A program made the position numbers and the translations under genes. This document shows positions 1 through 7,410 of a DNA stretch of 64,000 nucleotides, in pieces; position 1 is the first letter of the stretch; each line of letters begins with the position of its first letter. Location: assembly GCA_003028315.1 (NCBI GenBank), contig CP028150.1:1550001-1614000 (forward strand), in the 5' to 3' direction. The stretch comes from Neisseria mucosa. GTDB lineage: Bacteria; Pseudomonadota; Gammaproteobacteria; Burkholderiales; Neisseriaceae. The notes beneath the pieces are model-generated. The model was not told where the DNA came from, searched no databases, and saw only the letters and a program-made list of their open reading frames with translations.

Positions 1-24
1 TCGTCTGAAAATTTTTCAGACGAC
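1..24. terminator. Truncated DUS inverted pair
   Basis: The window opens inside an inverted pair of DUS (tcgtctgaaaa / ttttcagacga). The upstream arm is cut by the window edge. It probably terminates a gene to the left. Confidence 0.7.
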
Positions 25-53
25 CTTTATGAGTGTAAACAAAAGGAAAAACC

Positions 54-1295
54 ATGGACAAAGGGAATAAACCCAATCGCTTATTATGGGTATTAGGCGG
101 AATCGCTGTTGCAGCATTTATTTTTGTTTTAGAACGATATATCAACAATTTTAAAACATTCCCCATTGCTAACGACTCCGCCACATGGGGAACATTCGGC
201 GACTATCTGGGCGGCACGCTGAACCCCATCATCAGCTTCCTAGCCCTTATCGGCCTGCTCTACACCATTCATCAACAAGCGCAGGAAATGCAAGCAACGC
301 GCGAAGAGTTGAAACAGGCTGCAGAACAGCAACGCCAACAGGTAGAACAACAAAGCCGCCAGTCAGAGATTTTTAATCTGCAACAGTTTGAATCGACGTT
401 TTTTTCTTTGCTGGAGCAGCATAATAAAATAGTTGAAACCCTTGTCAAAAATATTGATGAAATAAACAAATATAATCCAGCACATGATAATAAAGATTCA
501 TTTATTAATGAAATATATGAGAAGTATTCAAAAATCTACCAATCAAACGTTTGCGACAACCAAATAAAAATTAATCTTTACATCGCAAATAATATACAAC
601 AAAATCTTGAATTGAAAAGGTACTTCATTGTACTATTTCAGATACTTAAATTAATCTCACTAAATTTATCCAAAGACACATATGGAAATACAAATAATAA
701 AATCAGTATAGAAGATTATGTTGCTGATGACGAAAAATCCAGAGAGAAAATTAGTAATTCATATATTAATCCACAAGAAAAAATATATAGCAATATACTT
801 CGCTCCTTTATCCCCAATGAAATCCTTAAATTAATTGCTTTAAACTGCCTATCTTTAAATTCAAAAACATTCAATAATTTTCAAGGGTTACTCAATAGAT
901 ATAATTTTTTAGAACACCTGCAATTAGGTATGCAATTAGGTATGGAAGATACTGTCCTTCCAGTTAAACATCATGATGATTTTATATGGCTCTATCTTAC
1001 AACAACAATCGGTATTGATGATATAAGACCTTCATTTGGAAACAATAAGCTACCCACTAAAATGGTAGAATTATTCAATGAATCAAAGAGCAGATTTATA
1101 TCAATACTAAACCAGCAAAAAAATGAATTACAAAGAAAAAAAGAAACACTTGAAAGGCAGTTAGTTTTTGCAAACTATGAGAAACGTGAGAAAGATATTC
1201 AGAACGTAGAGAATGAATTAGAAAAAACAAGAAAAATTGTTGAATTTTTACAAAATACGGAAGAAAACACCGGCTTATTTTCACATGAGGAATAA
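54..1295 (+). CDS. Putative abortive-infection (AbiC-like) membrane protein
   Basis: A 413-residue protein. A transmembrane segment lies at about residues 9-27. The motif WGTFGDYLGGTLNPIISFLA at about 45-64 runs into a second hydrophobic stretch, followed by a Q/E-rich coiled coil (about 75-110) and a long Lys/Asn/Ile-rich part with another coiled coil near the C-terminus. The FGDYLGGTLNP motif next to a TM helix is what I associate with the putative phage abortive infection (putAbiC) family; this rests on family memory, not a search. From about position 420 the gene is far richer in A+T than its neighbours, which suggests acquisition by transfer. It stands alone between two DUS hairpins. Anti-phage function is inferred. 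The start ATG follows an AAAAGGAAAAACC ribosome-binding region. Confidence 0.6.
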   Translation: MDKGNKPNRLLWVLGGIAVAAFIFVLERYINNFKTFPIANDSATWGTFGDYLGGTLNPIISFLALIGLLYTIHQQAQEMQATREELKQAAEQQRQQVEQQSRQSEIFNLQQFESTFFSLLEQHNKIVETLVKNIDEINKYNPAHDNKDSFINEIYEKYSKIYQSNVCDNQIKINLYIANNIQQNLELKRYFIVLFQILKLISLNLSKDTYGNTNNKISIEDYVADDEKSREKISNSYINPQEKIYSNILRSFIPNEILKLIALNCLSLNSKTFNNFQGLLNRYNFLEHLQLGMQLGMEDTVLPVKHHDDFIWLYLTTTIGIDDIRPSFGNNKLPTKMVELFNESKSRFISILNQQKNELQRKKETLERQLVFANYEKREKDIQNVENELEKTRKIVEFLQNTEENTGLFSHEE

Positions 1296-1300
1296 GTCAA

Positions 1301-1332
1301 AAGGTCGTCTGAAAATTTTCAAACGACCTTTA
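1301..1332 (+). terminator. DUS-pair terminator after the AbiC-like gene
   Basis: AAAGGTCGTCTGAAAA pairs with TTTTCAAACGACCTTT; the second arm has one mismatch to the DUS. T residues follow. Confidence 0.7.
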
Positions 1333-1440
1333 TTCCATTATCCATACCAAACCAACCATGTCGCCCAATGCAATGATGAACTGATACCAACTGCACCACT
1401 CTTATCAATATCTCCATCTTTACCCACAACGGTCAATATC

Positions 1441-1881
1441 ATGCTGACTTACACCCGCAGCGTCCGGCTGGATGCGCCGCTCGAACCGATATTCCGCTAC
1501 TGCACTTCCCGACACGGATTTGCCTGTCAGTTCCCGTTTGACGTGCAATGGCTGTCGGAAAAGGAATACTGGGCGCGTGGAGATATTTTGGATTTCAGAT
1601 ACAGAGTTTGCGGGATTTGGTTGCGGCATCGCGCCGAAATCATTTCGCTTGAGCCGAACCAATCGTTTACCGACCTGATGCTGAAAGGGATTTACCGTTC
1701 CTTCCGCCATACACATGAATTCAAATTTTCCGAGGGGCGTACCTGCGTGACGGATACGGTGGAATTTACTTTCGGGCTGGGCAAAACGGTTGACCGGCTA
1801 ATCGGATTACCGACTTTGCGTCGGACATTTGAAAAACGCCACCGTTTATTGAAAGAGTGGGCTGACCAATGGACTGACTGA
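1441..1881 (+). CDS. SRPBCC (START/Bet v1-like) family protein
   Basis: A 146-residue protein read from the ATG at 1441. The frame is open further upstream, but that part runs through the DUS hairpin and reads like non-coding sequence. The start MLTYTRSVRLDAPLEPIFRY, followed by alternating strands (SFTDLMLKG, THEFKFSEG, VTDTVEFTFG) and a C-terminal helix, fits the SRPBCC helix-grip fold of small polyketide-cyclase or START-like proteins that bind hydrophobic ligands. No ligand or enzyme activity can be assigned. It has no signal peptide, so it should be cytoplasmic. It may be transcribed alone, since a terminator precedes it and an IS-interrupted DUS pair follows. Confidence 0.7.
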   Translation: MLTYTRSVRLDAPLEPIFRYCTSRHGFACQFPFDVQWLSEKEYWARGDILDFRYRVCGIWLRHRAEIISLEPNQSFTDLMLKGIYRSFRHTHEFKFSEGRTCVTDTVEFTFGLGKTVDRLIGLPTLRRTFEKRHRLLKEWADQWTD

Positions 1882-1963
1882 AGATGCTACAAGTTAAAGG
1901 CGTAAAAAAGGTCGTCTGAAAACTGAACTGGCCCCCAAATCTTGGACACTCATAAAAGCCTAT

Positions 1964-2860
1964 TCAGGCGCTCTGTGCAAGCTGGGTTCTGTATGCGACA
2001 GGACTCAGCTTTTTCAATTTCAAACTGCAACGCTCCCGGTTGTAGTAATCCATATAGTCATCTATCTGCTTCATCAATTCATCTACCGTCAATTCACCTG
2101 CATTATAGAAACACTCCGTCTTCAACACCGCAAAGAAGCTTTCCATCGGCGCATTGTCCCAACAGTTCGCCTTTCGCGACATGCTTTGAACCATGGAATG
2201 CTCCGCAAGCAATTCCCTATACCCCGCCGTACGGTACAGTACACCTTGGTCCGAATGAAGCATCGTTCCTTTAGCAGTCAGACGGGGGGCAGCTTTTTCG
2301 AGCATTTCCTTCACCATTTCGCTGTCGGCTCTGCGGCTCATGGCGTAGGCGACGATCTCGCGGTTGAACAAGTCCAAGATTGGCGAGAGGTACAGTTTGC
2401 CGTCGCTCCCTTTGAGTTCGGTCACGTCGGTCAGCCATTTTTCGTTGGGCTTTTGGGCTTTGAACCGGCGTTTGAGGAGGTGTTCCGATATTTCACCCAT
2501 GGCGGGATGGCGGTAGGCTTTTTTTGCCCGTATTTTGGCTTTCAGCCCCATCTGTTTCATCAACCGAGCTGCTTTTTTGCGGTTCCAATCCAATGCTGCG
2601 GCAATGCGCCTTTGCCCGTAGCGTCCTTTATGCCGCCGGTAGGTTTCGACAAGGAGGGCTTTGTCGGCTGCGTCGGGGTCGGGTCGGTCTTGGTGGTGGT
2701 AGTAAAAGCTGCTTTTGGGCAGGTTTGCGATGTGCAGCAGGTATTTGAGCGGGTGTTGCGCCCTCAGTGTTTGGACGGTTTGGCTTTGTCCTTTTCGGTC
2801 TGCTTTTGGCTGAGGGCTTTTAACTCCTTTAGGTAGGCGACCTCTGCGCGCATATAGCAC
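1964..2860 (-). CDS. IS3-family transposase OrfB, copy A (rve integrase domain)
   Basis: The open frame covers 298 codons in the -1 frame relative to orfA, so the active enzyme is most likely an OrfAB fusion made by -1 ribosomal frameshifting near the end of orfA. The rve/DDE core is visible: WLTDVTEL gives the first Asp, MLHSDQGVLY the second, and NAPMESFFAVLKTE the Glu. The part before about residue 35 overlaps orfA and begins at a GTG without a convincing ribosome-binding site, so it is probably not used as a separate start. The frame appears undamaged. Confidence 0.9.
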   Translation of the reverse strand: MLYARRGRLPKGVKSPQPKADRKGQSQTVQTLRAQHPLKYLLHIANLPKSSFYYHHQDRPDPDAADKALLVETYRRHKGRYGQRRIAAALDWNRKKAARLMKQMGLKAKIRAKKAYRHPAMGEISEHLLKRRFKAQKPNEKWLTDVTELKGSDGKLYLSPILDLFNREIVAYAMSRRADSEMVKEMLEKAAPRLTAKGTMLHSDQGVLYRTAGYRELLAEHSMVQSMSRKANCWDNAPMESFFAVLKTECFYNAGELTVDELMKQIDDYMDYYNRERCSLKLKKLSPVAYRTQLAQSA

Positions 2861-3114
2861 AACTCTTCGATAAGCTCTGCCTGTGTTTTTTCTTGGTCGG
2901 GTTTATCTGCGATGAAGGGGTTTTTTCGATGTTGGGGCATGGTTTTGGATTGGGGATGTTCGAGTGCGCCGATACCGCCTTCTTGATAGGCGCGTATCCA
3001 TCGTCTCAGGTGGGTTCGGGAAATGCCGTAGTGGTCTGCGGTACGCTGTTGGCTGCGTATATGCAGATAGTGGAGTACGGCTTGGTATTTGAAGTGTAAT
3101 GTATATTTGCTCAT
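2764..3114 (-). CDS. IS3-family transposase OrfA, copy A (helix-turn-helix)
   Basis: A 116-residue protein starting MSKYTLHFKYQAVLHYLH. The helix-turn-helix QRTADHYGISRTHLRRWIRA lies at about residues 23-42, followed by a leucine-zipper-like helix (about 80-105) and a Lys-rich end, as in OrfA of IS150-type IS3 elements. OrfA binds the terminal repeats and supplies the N-terminus of OrfAB. The frame is open further upstream into the terminal repeat, but the ATG at 3114 matches the start in the other two copies. Confidence 0.9.
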   Translation of the reverse strand: MSKYTLHFKYQAVLHYLHIRSQQRTADHYGISRTHLRRWIRAYQEGGIGALEHPQSKTMPQHRKNPFIADKPDQEKTQAELIEELCYMRAEVAYLKELKALSQKQTEKDKAKPSKH

Positions 3115-3215
3115 AAAAAAACTGCACCTTGTGAGTTGGAGGGGATGTCCAACTTTTGGGGTGCAGTTCAAACCCGTATCTGAATTTTCAGACGACCTTC
3201 TTCATTCCCGTTACA

Positions 3216-4304
3216 TCACAAAACGGCTGCCGGATAGGACCCGATGACTTTGACAAACGATGCGCGTTCGCTCAAGAGCCGCAGTGCGTTTTGGACTTTT
3301 TCGTCGTTTTGATGTCCTTCGATGTCGATGAAGAACAGGTATTCCCACAGCGCGGATTTGCTCGGGCGGCTTTCGAACTTGGTCATTGAAATGCCCGATT
3401 CGGTAAACGGCTGCAACAGCGCGGCGACGGCGCCGGCGCGGTTGGGTGCGGAAACTGCTAGCGAGGTTTTGTCTTTGCCGCTGCTGCCTGTATCTTGATG
3501 CCCCATGACCAAGAAGCGCGTGGTGTTGTTCGGCTCGTCTTCGATACATTCGGCGACATAGTTCAAATGATAAATATCGGCTGCGGTACGCCCTGCGATG
3601 GCGGCGATGCTTGGGTCATCTGATTCTGCCACCAGTCTTGCCGCCTCTCCGTTGCTGGAAACGGCGATGCGTTCGGCGTTGGGCAGGTTGCGTCCGAGCC
3701 AGTCGTTGCATTGCGCCAGCGCTTGGGCGTGTGCGATGACTTTTGTGATGCCGCCCAATTCGTGCGTGCCTTTACGCAAGAGGTTGTGATGGATACGGAC
3801 AATGACTTCGCCGCAGGCTTTCAATGCGGTTACCGCCAATAAATCTAAGGTGCGTCCGACCGAACCTTCGGTCGAGTTTTCAACCGGTGCGACCAAATAA
3901 TCTGCCTGCCGCGTTTCGACTTGTCGGAAACACTGGTCTATGGTTTGAAAAGCGGCGGTATGGGCGGCATGGCCGAAATGTTTGATGGCGGCCTGCTGGG
4001 TAAACGTTCCCTGCGGACCGAGGTAGGCAATCGTCAGCGGACGCTCCACCGCCAAGCATTCGCTCATCACTTCGCGAAACAGCCTTGCGATGGATTCGTC
4101 AGGCAGCGGGCCTTGGTTCAAACTCTGAATCCGCCTCAATACCGCGACTTCGCGCTCGGGACGGTACACCGCGCCCGTTCCTTTCAATTCGCCGATGGCG
4201 TGCGCATGGCCTGCGCGCTCGTTCAACAGGCGCAAAATCTCGGCATCGATTTCATCGATGGCATTGCGGTGCGGCAAAAGCTGTTCGTCAATGGATAAGG
4301 ACAT
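3216..4304 (-). CDS. pheA: Chorismate mutase / prephenate dehydratase (P-protein)
   Basis: A 362-residue bifunctional enzyme converting chorismate to prephenate and then phenylpyruvate in phenylalanine synthesis. Domains in order: an AroQ-type chorismate mutase helix bundle (about 1-90, IDEIDAEILRLLNERA), a prephenate dehydratase domain (about 93-270, opening IAYLGPQGTFTQQA, with the TRF motif in NNTTRFLVMG), and a C-terminal ACT domain carrying ESRP, the usual phenylalanine feedback site. Length matches the family. An AAAGGGG sequence precedes the ATG. It appears monocistronic, with a DUS hairpin just upstream and the IS-split DUS pair downstream. Confidence 0.95.
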   Translation of the reverse strand: MSLSIDEQLLPHRNAIDEIDAEILRLLNERAGHAHAIGELKGTGAVYRPEREVAVLRRIQSLNQGPLPDESIARLFREVMSECLAVERPLTIAYLGPQGTFTQQAAIKHFGHAAHTAAFQTIDQCFRQVETRQADYLVAPVENSTEGSVGRTLDLLAVTALKACGEVIVRIHHNLLRKGTHELGGITKVIAHAQALAQCNDWLGRNLPNAERIAVSSNGEAARLVAESDDPSIAAIAGRTAADIYHLNYVAECIEDEPNNTTRFLVMGHQDTGSSGKDKTSLAVSAPNRAGAVAALLQPFTESGISMTKFESRPSKSALWEYLFFIDIEGHQNDEKVQNALRLLSERASFVKVIGSYPAAVL

Positions 4305-4360
4305 ATCGACAAGCCCCTTTGTGATTCATTCATCAATATAAACAATCATTTTAACATCAA

Positions 4361-4401
4361 ACAGGTCGTCTGAAAGCTGAATACGTTTTCAGACGACCTG
4401 T
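4361..4401. terminator. DUS inverted pair upstream of pheA
   Basis: ACAGGTCGTCTGAAA and its complement TTTCAGACGACCTGT form a near-perfect stem around a short loop, directly next to CREE copy 1. Confidence 0.75.
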
Positions 4402-4403
4402 TT

Positions 4404-4560
4404 TATAGTGGATTAACTTTAAACCAGTACGGCGTTGCCTCGCCTTAGCTCAAAGAGAACGATTCTCTAAGGTGCTGAAGCACCAAGTGAATCGGTTCCG
4501 TACTATCTGTACTGTCTGCGGCTTCGTCGCCTTGTCCTGATTTAAAGTTAATCCACTATA
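4404..4560. repeat. Correia repeat enclosed element (CREE), copy 1, full length
   Basis: A 157-bp element bounded by TATAGTGGATTAA and TTAATCCACTATA, with the usual long inverted internal arms (CCTTAGCTCAAAGAGAACGA and partner). These non-autonomous elements are characteristic of Neisseria and duplicate TA on insertion. Their ends can carry promoters and RNase III or IHF sites; that is family knowledge, not visible here. Confidence 0.95.
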
Positions 4561-4827
4561 GAATCCCTCCGTCCTTTCTCGAACACAGCCTTTACCGGCA
4601 TCATTTTGCCGCCCGTTTGGCGCGTATCCGGCGTATATTTTGGGGATTTGGTACAGGGGTCGTCTGAAAATGTAAAGACAGCGTCCCTGCAATGCAAAAA
4701 AGCGCAAAAGCATAGGAAAACAAGCTATCAAAAAACTCAAAATGCGTGTTAAGATTAGCCATCACTATCCGCCGCACCCATTTATTTCGGGTTTGCGCAG
4801 CGCATACAATCACGAAAAGGAAATCCC
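4561..4827. other. Intergenic region upstream of misR
   Basis: It holds one isolated DUS (GGTCGTCTGAAAA at 4658-4670) and presumably the misRS promoter. No convincing -35/-10 pair or gene was found. The ribosome-binding site AAGGAAATCCC precedes the misR ATG. Confidence 0.5.
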
Positions 4828-5505
4828 ATGAGTCGCGTATTACTCGTAGATGACGACGCTTTGCTGACTGAATTGCTCACCGAATACCTTACCGCCGAAG
4901 GATTGAACGTCCACAGCGTTCCGGACGGCGAAGCCGGTGTACACGAAATCCTGACCGGCCAGTACGATGTCGTCGTATTAGACTCCATGATGCCGAAAAT
5001 GAACGGCTTGGACGTATTGAAAAACGTCCGCTCCCAAAGCACCGTTCCCATCATCATGCTGACCGCCAAAGGCGACGACATCGACCGCATCATCGGATTG
5101 GAAATGGGTGCGGACGACTATGTTCCGAAACCTTGCACCCCGCGCGAACTGTTGGCACGCATCAACGCCATCCTGCGCCGTGCGCAACAAAGCGGCGAGC
5201 CGAACAACGCGCCAAACAGCATTTCCGTCAGCGACGTCGTCCTGTACCCTGCCAAACGTCAGGCGACCATCAAAGACACTCCGCTTGAGCTGACCAGCAC
5301 CGAGTTCAACCTGCTCGAAGTCTTGATGCGCCACGCCGGACAAGTTGTCAGCAAAGAGACTTTATCCATCGAAGCACTCGACCGCAAACTGGCAAAATTC
5401 GACCGCAGCATCGACGTCCATATCTCCAGCATCCGCCACAAACTGGGCGATGCCTCGCTGATTCAGACCGTACGGGGCTTGGGCTACCTGTTTGTTAAAA
5501 ACTAA
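4828..5505 (+). CDS. misR: Two-component response regulator MisR (OmpR/CpxR family)
   Basis: A 225-residue regulator. The receiver domain (about 1-118) has the acidic pocket VDDD near the N-terminus, the phospho-acceptor Asp52 in VVLDSMMPKMNG, the Thr of MLTAKG and the Lys of VPKP. An OmpR-type winged helix (about 130-225; SIDVHISSIRHKLGD, TVRGLGYLFVKN) follows. Length and sequence match neisserial MisR (CpxR-like), which responds to envelope stress and controls capsule, LOS and haem-related genes in pathogenic species (literature knowledge). misS follows after 15 bp, so the two are surely co-transcribed. Confidence 0.93.
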   Translation: MSRVLLVDDDALLTELLTEYLTAEGLNVHSVPDGEAGVHEILTGQYDVVVLDSMMPKMNGLDVLKNVRSQSTVPIIMLTAKGDDIDRIIGLEMGADDYVPKPCTPRELLARINAILRRAQQSGEPNNAPNSISVSDVVLYPAKRQATIKDTPLELTSTEFNLLEVLMRHAGQVVSKETLSIEALDRKLAKFDRSIDVHISSIRHKLGDASLIQTVRGLGYLFVKN

Positions 5506-5520
5506 AGATAAAACAGATCA

Positions 5521-6936
5521 ATGAAACTGTTTCAACGCATCTTCGCCACATTTTGCGCAGTCATCGTCTGCGCAATCTTTGTGGCGAGTTTTTCTTTTTG
5601 GCTGGTGCAAAACACCCTTGCCGAAAACCAATTCAACCAACGCCGCACCATCGAAACCACTTTGATGAACAGCATCCTCTCCGCCTTTAGGGCGCGCGGG
5701 GACAGCGGTGCGCGCGAAATTTTGGCGGAATGGGAAGACAGCCCCGTTTCCAATTCCGTTTACGTCATTTTGGGCGACGAGAAAAAAGACATCCTTGACC
5801 GCAACATCGACAACCACACCATCGAACGCGCCCGCGTGTTTGCCATCAATAATCCCAATTCCGATTTGGCACATATCGAATACGACCGTTTCGGCGAAGA
5901 ATACCTCTTCTTTATCAAAGGTTGGGACAGCCATCAGGCGCAACGCCTGCCCAGCCCGCTCTTTATCCCGGGCCTGCCGCTCGCCCCGATTTGGCATGAA
6001 TTTATCATCCTCTCCTTCATCATCGTCGTCGGTCTGCTGATGGCGTATATCCTCGCCAGCAACATTACCAAGCCCATCAAAATCTTGGGCAGCGGCATGG
6101 ACAGGGTGGCAAACGGCGAACTTGAAACCCGTATTTCGCAGCAAGTGGACGACCGCGACGACGAATTGTCCCACCTTGCCATCCAGTTCGACAAAATGGC
6201 GGAAAAACTGGAAAAACTCGTTGCCAAAGAACGCCACCTGCTGCACCACGTCTCCCACGAAATGCGCTCACCCTTGGCGCGTATGCAGGCGATTGTCGGA
6301 CTGATTCAGGCGCAGCCGCAAAAGCAGGAACAATATCTGAAAAGGCTGGAAGGCGAATTGACCCGCATGGATACCTTGGTTGGCGAATTGCTGACGCTTT
6401 CCCGTTTGGAAACATCCAATATCCCGCTGGAAAAAGAAAGCCTGAAGCTCGTCCCCTTCCTGAAGAACATCGTGGAAGACAACCAAAGCATCGCCCAGCA
6501 GAACAAACAAACCGTTACCCTTTCGGTCGAACCCAGAATCCCCGAAAATGCCACGGTCTGCGCCAACGAAGGCTATTTGTACCGCGCGTTTGATAACGTT
6601 ATCCGCAACGCCATCAATTACAGCCCCGAAGGCAGCACCATCCGCGTCAATATCGGACAAGACAGCAAGCATTGGATTGTGGACGTTACCGACAACGGTC
6701 CCGGCGTGGACGAAATGCAACTGCCGCACATTTTCACCGCCTTTTACCGTGCCGACTCCAGCGCCAGCAAACCCGGTACCGGCTTAGGCCTTGCCCTGAC
6801 CCAACACATCATGGAGCAGCACAACGGCAAAATCATGGCTGAAAACATCAAGCCGAATGGTTTGAAAATGCACTTTATCCTGCCCAAAAAGAAAGTGAAC
6901 GGCAAAACGGAAAAGCCGCATCCTAAAAACTCTTGA
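5521..6936 (+). CDS. misS: Sensor histidine kinase MisS (CpxA-like)
   Basis: A 471-residue inner-membrane kinase, cognate to MisR. TM1 is at about 7-29, followed by a periplasmic sensor region to about 158, TM2 at about 160-182 ([19 protein letters not shown]) and a HAMP linker. The dimerisation domain carries phospho-acceptor His246 in [14 protein letters not shown]. The ATPase domain shows the N box (NVIRNAINY), G1 (VTDNGPGV) and G2 (GTGLGLAL). Length agrees with meningococcal MisS (about 470). No defect is visible. CREE copy 2 follows the stop codon. Confidence 0.93.
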
Positions 6937-6962
6937 CCATGAATGTTGCCCATCGGGGTTTG

Positions 6963-7119
6963 TATAGTGGATTAAATTTAAATCAGGACAAGGCGACGAA
7001 GCCGCAGACAGTACAGATAGTACGGAACCGATTCACTTGGTGCTTCAGCACCTTAGAGAATCGTTCTCTTTGAGCTAAGGCGAGGCAACGCCGTACTGGT
7101 TTAAAGTTAATCCACTATA
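6963..7119. repeat. CREE, copy 2, full length, opposite orientation to copy 1
   Basis: A 157-bp element bounded by TATAGTGGATTAA and TTAATCCACTATA, 26 bp after the misS stop. The internal sequence is the reverse complement of copies 1, 3 and 4. Confidence 0.95.
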
Positions 7120-7146
7120 AACAAATTGCCACACCCCAAGCCTACA

Positions 7147-7200
7147 AAAGGTCGTCTAAAAAGAACAAACCCTTACGTTCCCGCCTTTCAGACGACCTTT
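7147..7200. terminator. DUS inverted pair after misRS
   Basis: AAAGGTCGTCTAAAAAG pairs with CTTTCAGACGACCTTT; the first DUS has a G-to-A change. The 474-bp gap between misS and the next gene otherwise holds CREE copy 2, a TATAAT hexamer at 7217-7222 without a good -35, and a lone DUS near 7368. Confidence 0.65.
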
Positions 7201-7410
7201 TATGCCATTTGTCATATATAATGCAAGTGAATAATTAAATCATTTAAAGTCTGCATGTTCCGCCATAAAGAGCAGAGGAACAGACTGTCCATTGATAACA
7301 AAACCAACAACGAACGCCCAATCCCGTTCACTCATCACACACCCCTTCCAACCCAAACCGCCCGAAAGGTCGTCTGAAACGCAGCGTCCACACACCGAAA
7401 AGGAGGCACC

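Larger units (their letters stand above)
1924..3170 (-). mobile_element. IS3-family insertion sequence, copy A
   Basis: A 1,247-bp element. Its ends are imperfect inverted repeats starting TGAACTGGCCCCCAAAT (left) and, read from the right, TGAACTGCACCCCAAAA. The flanking bases AAC at 1921-1923 and 3171-3173 form a 3-bp target duplication. It carries orfA and orfB on the minus strand, both apparently intact. It lies between the two halves of what was an inverted DUS pair (DUS at 1909-1923, partner at 3185-3199), directly abutting the left DUS. Copies at 36785-38031 and 60603-61848 are nearly identical. Confidence 0.93.

Noticed and set aside
4450..4740. Open frames reading out of CREE copy 1
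   Set aside because: They are formed largely by the repeat sequence and recur wherever the element is inserted.
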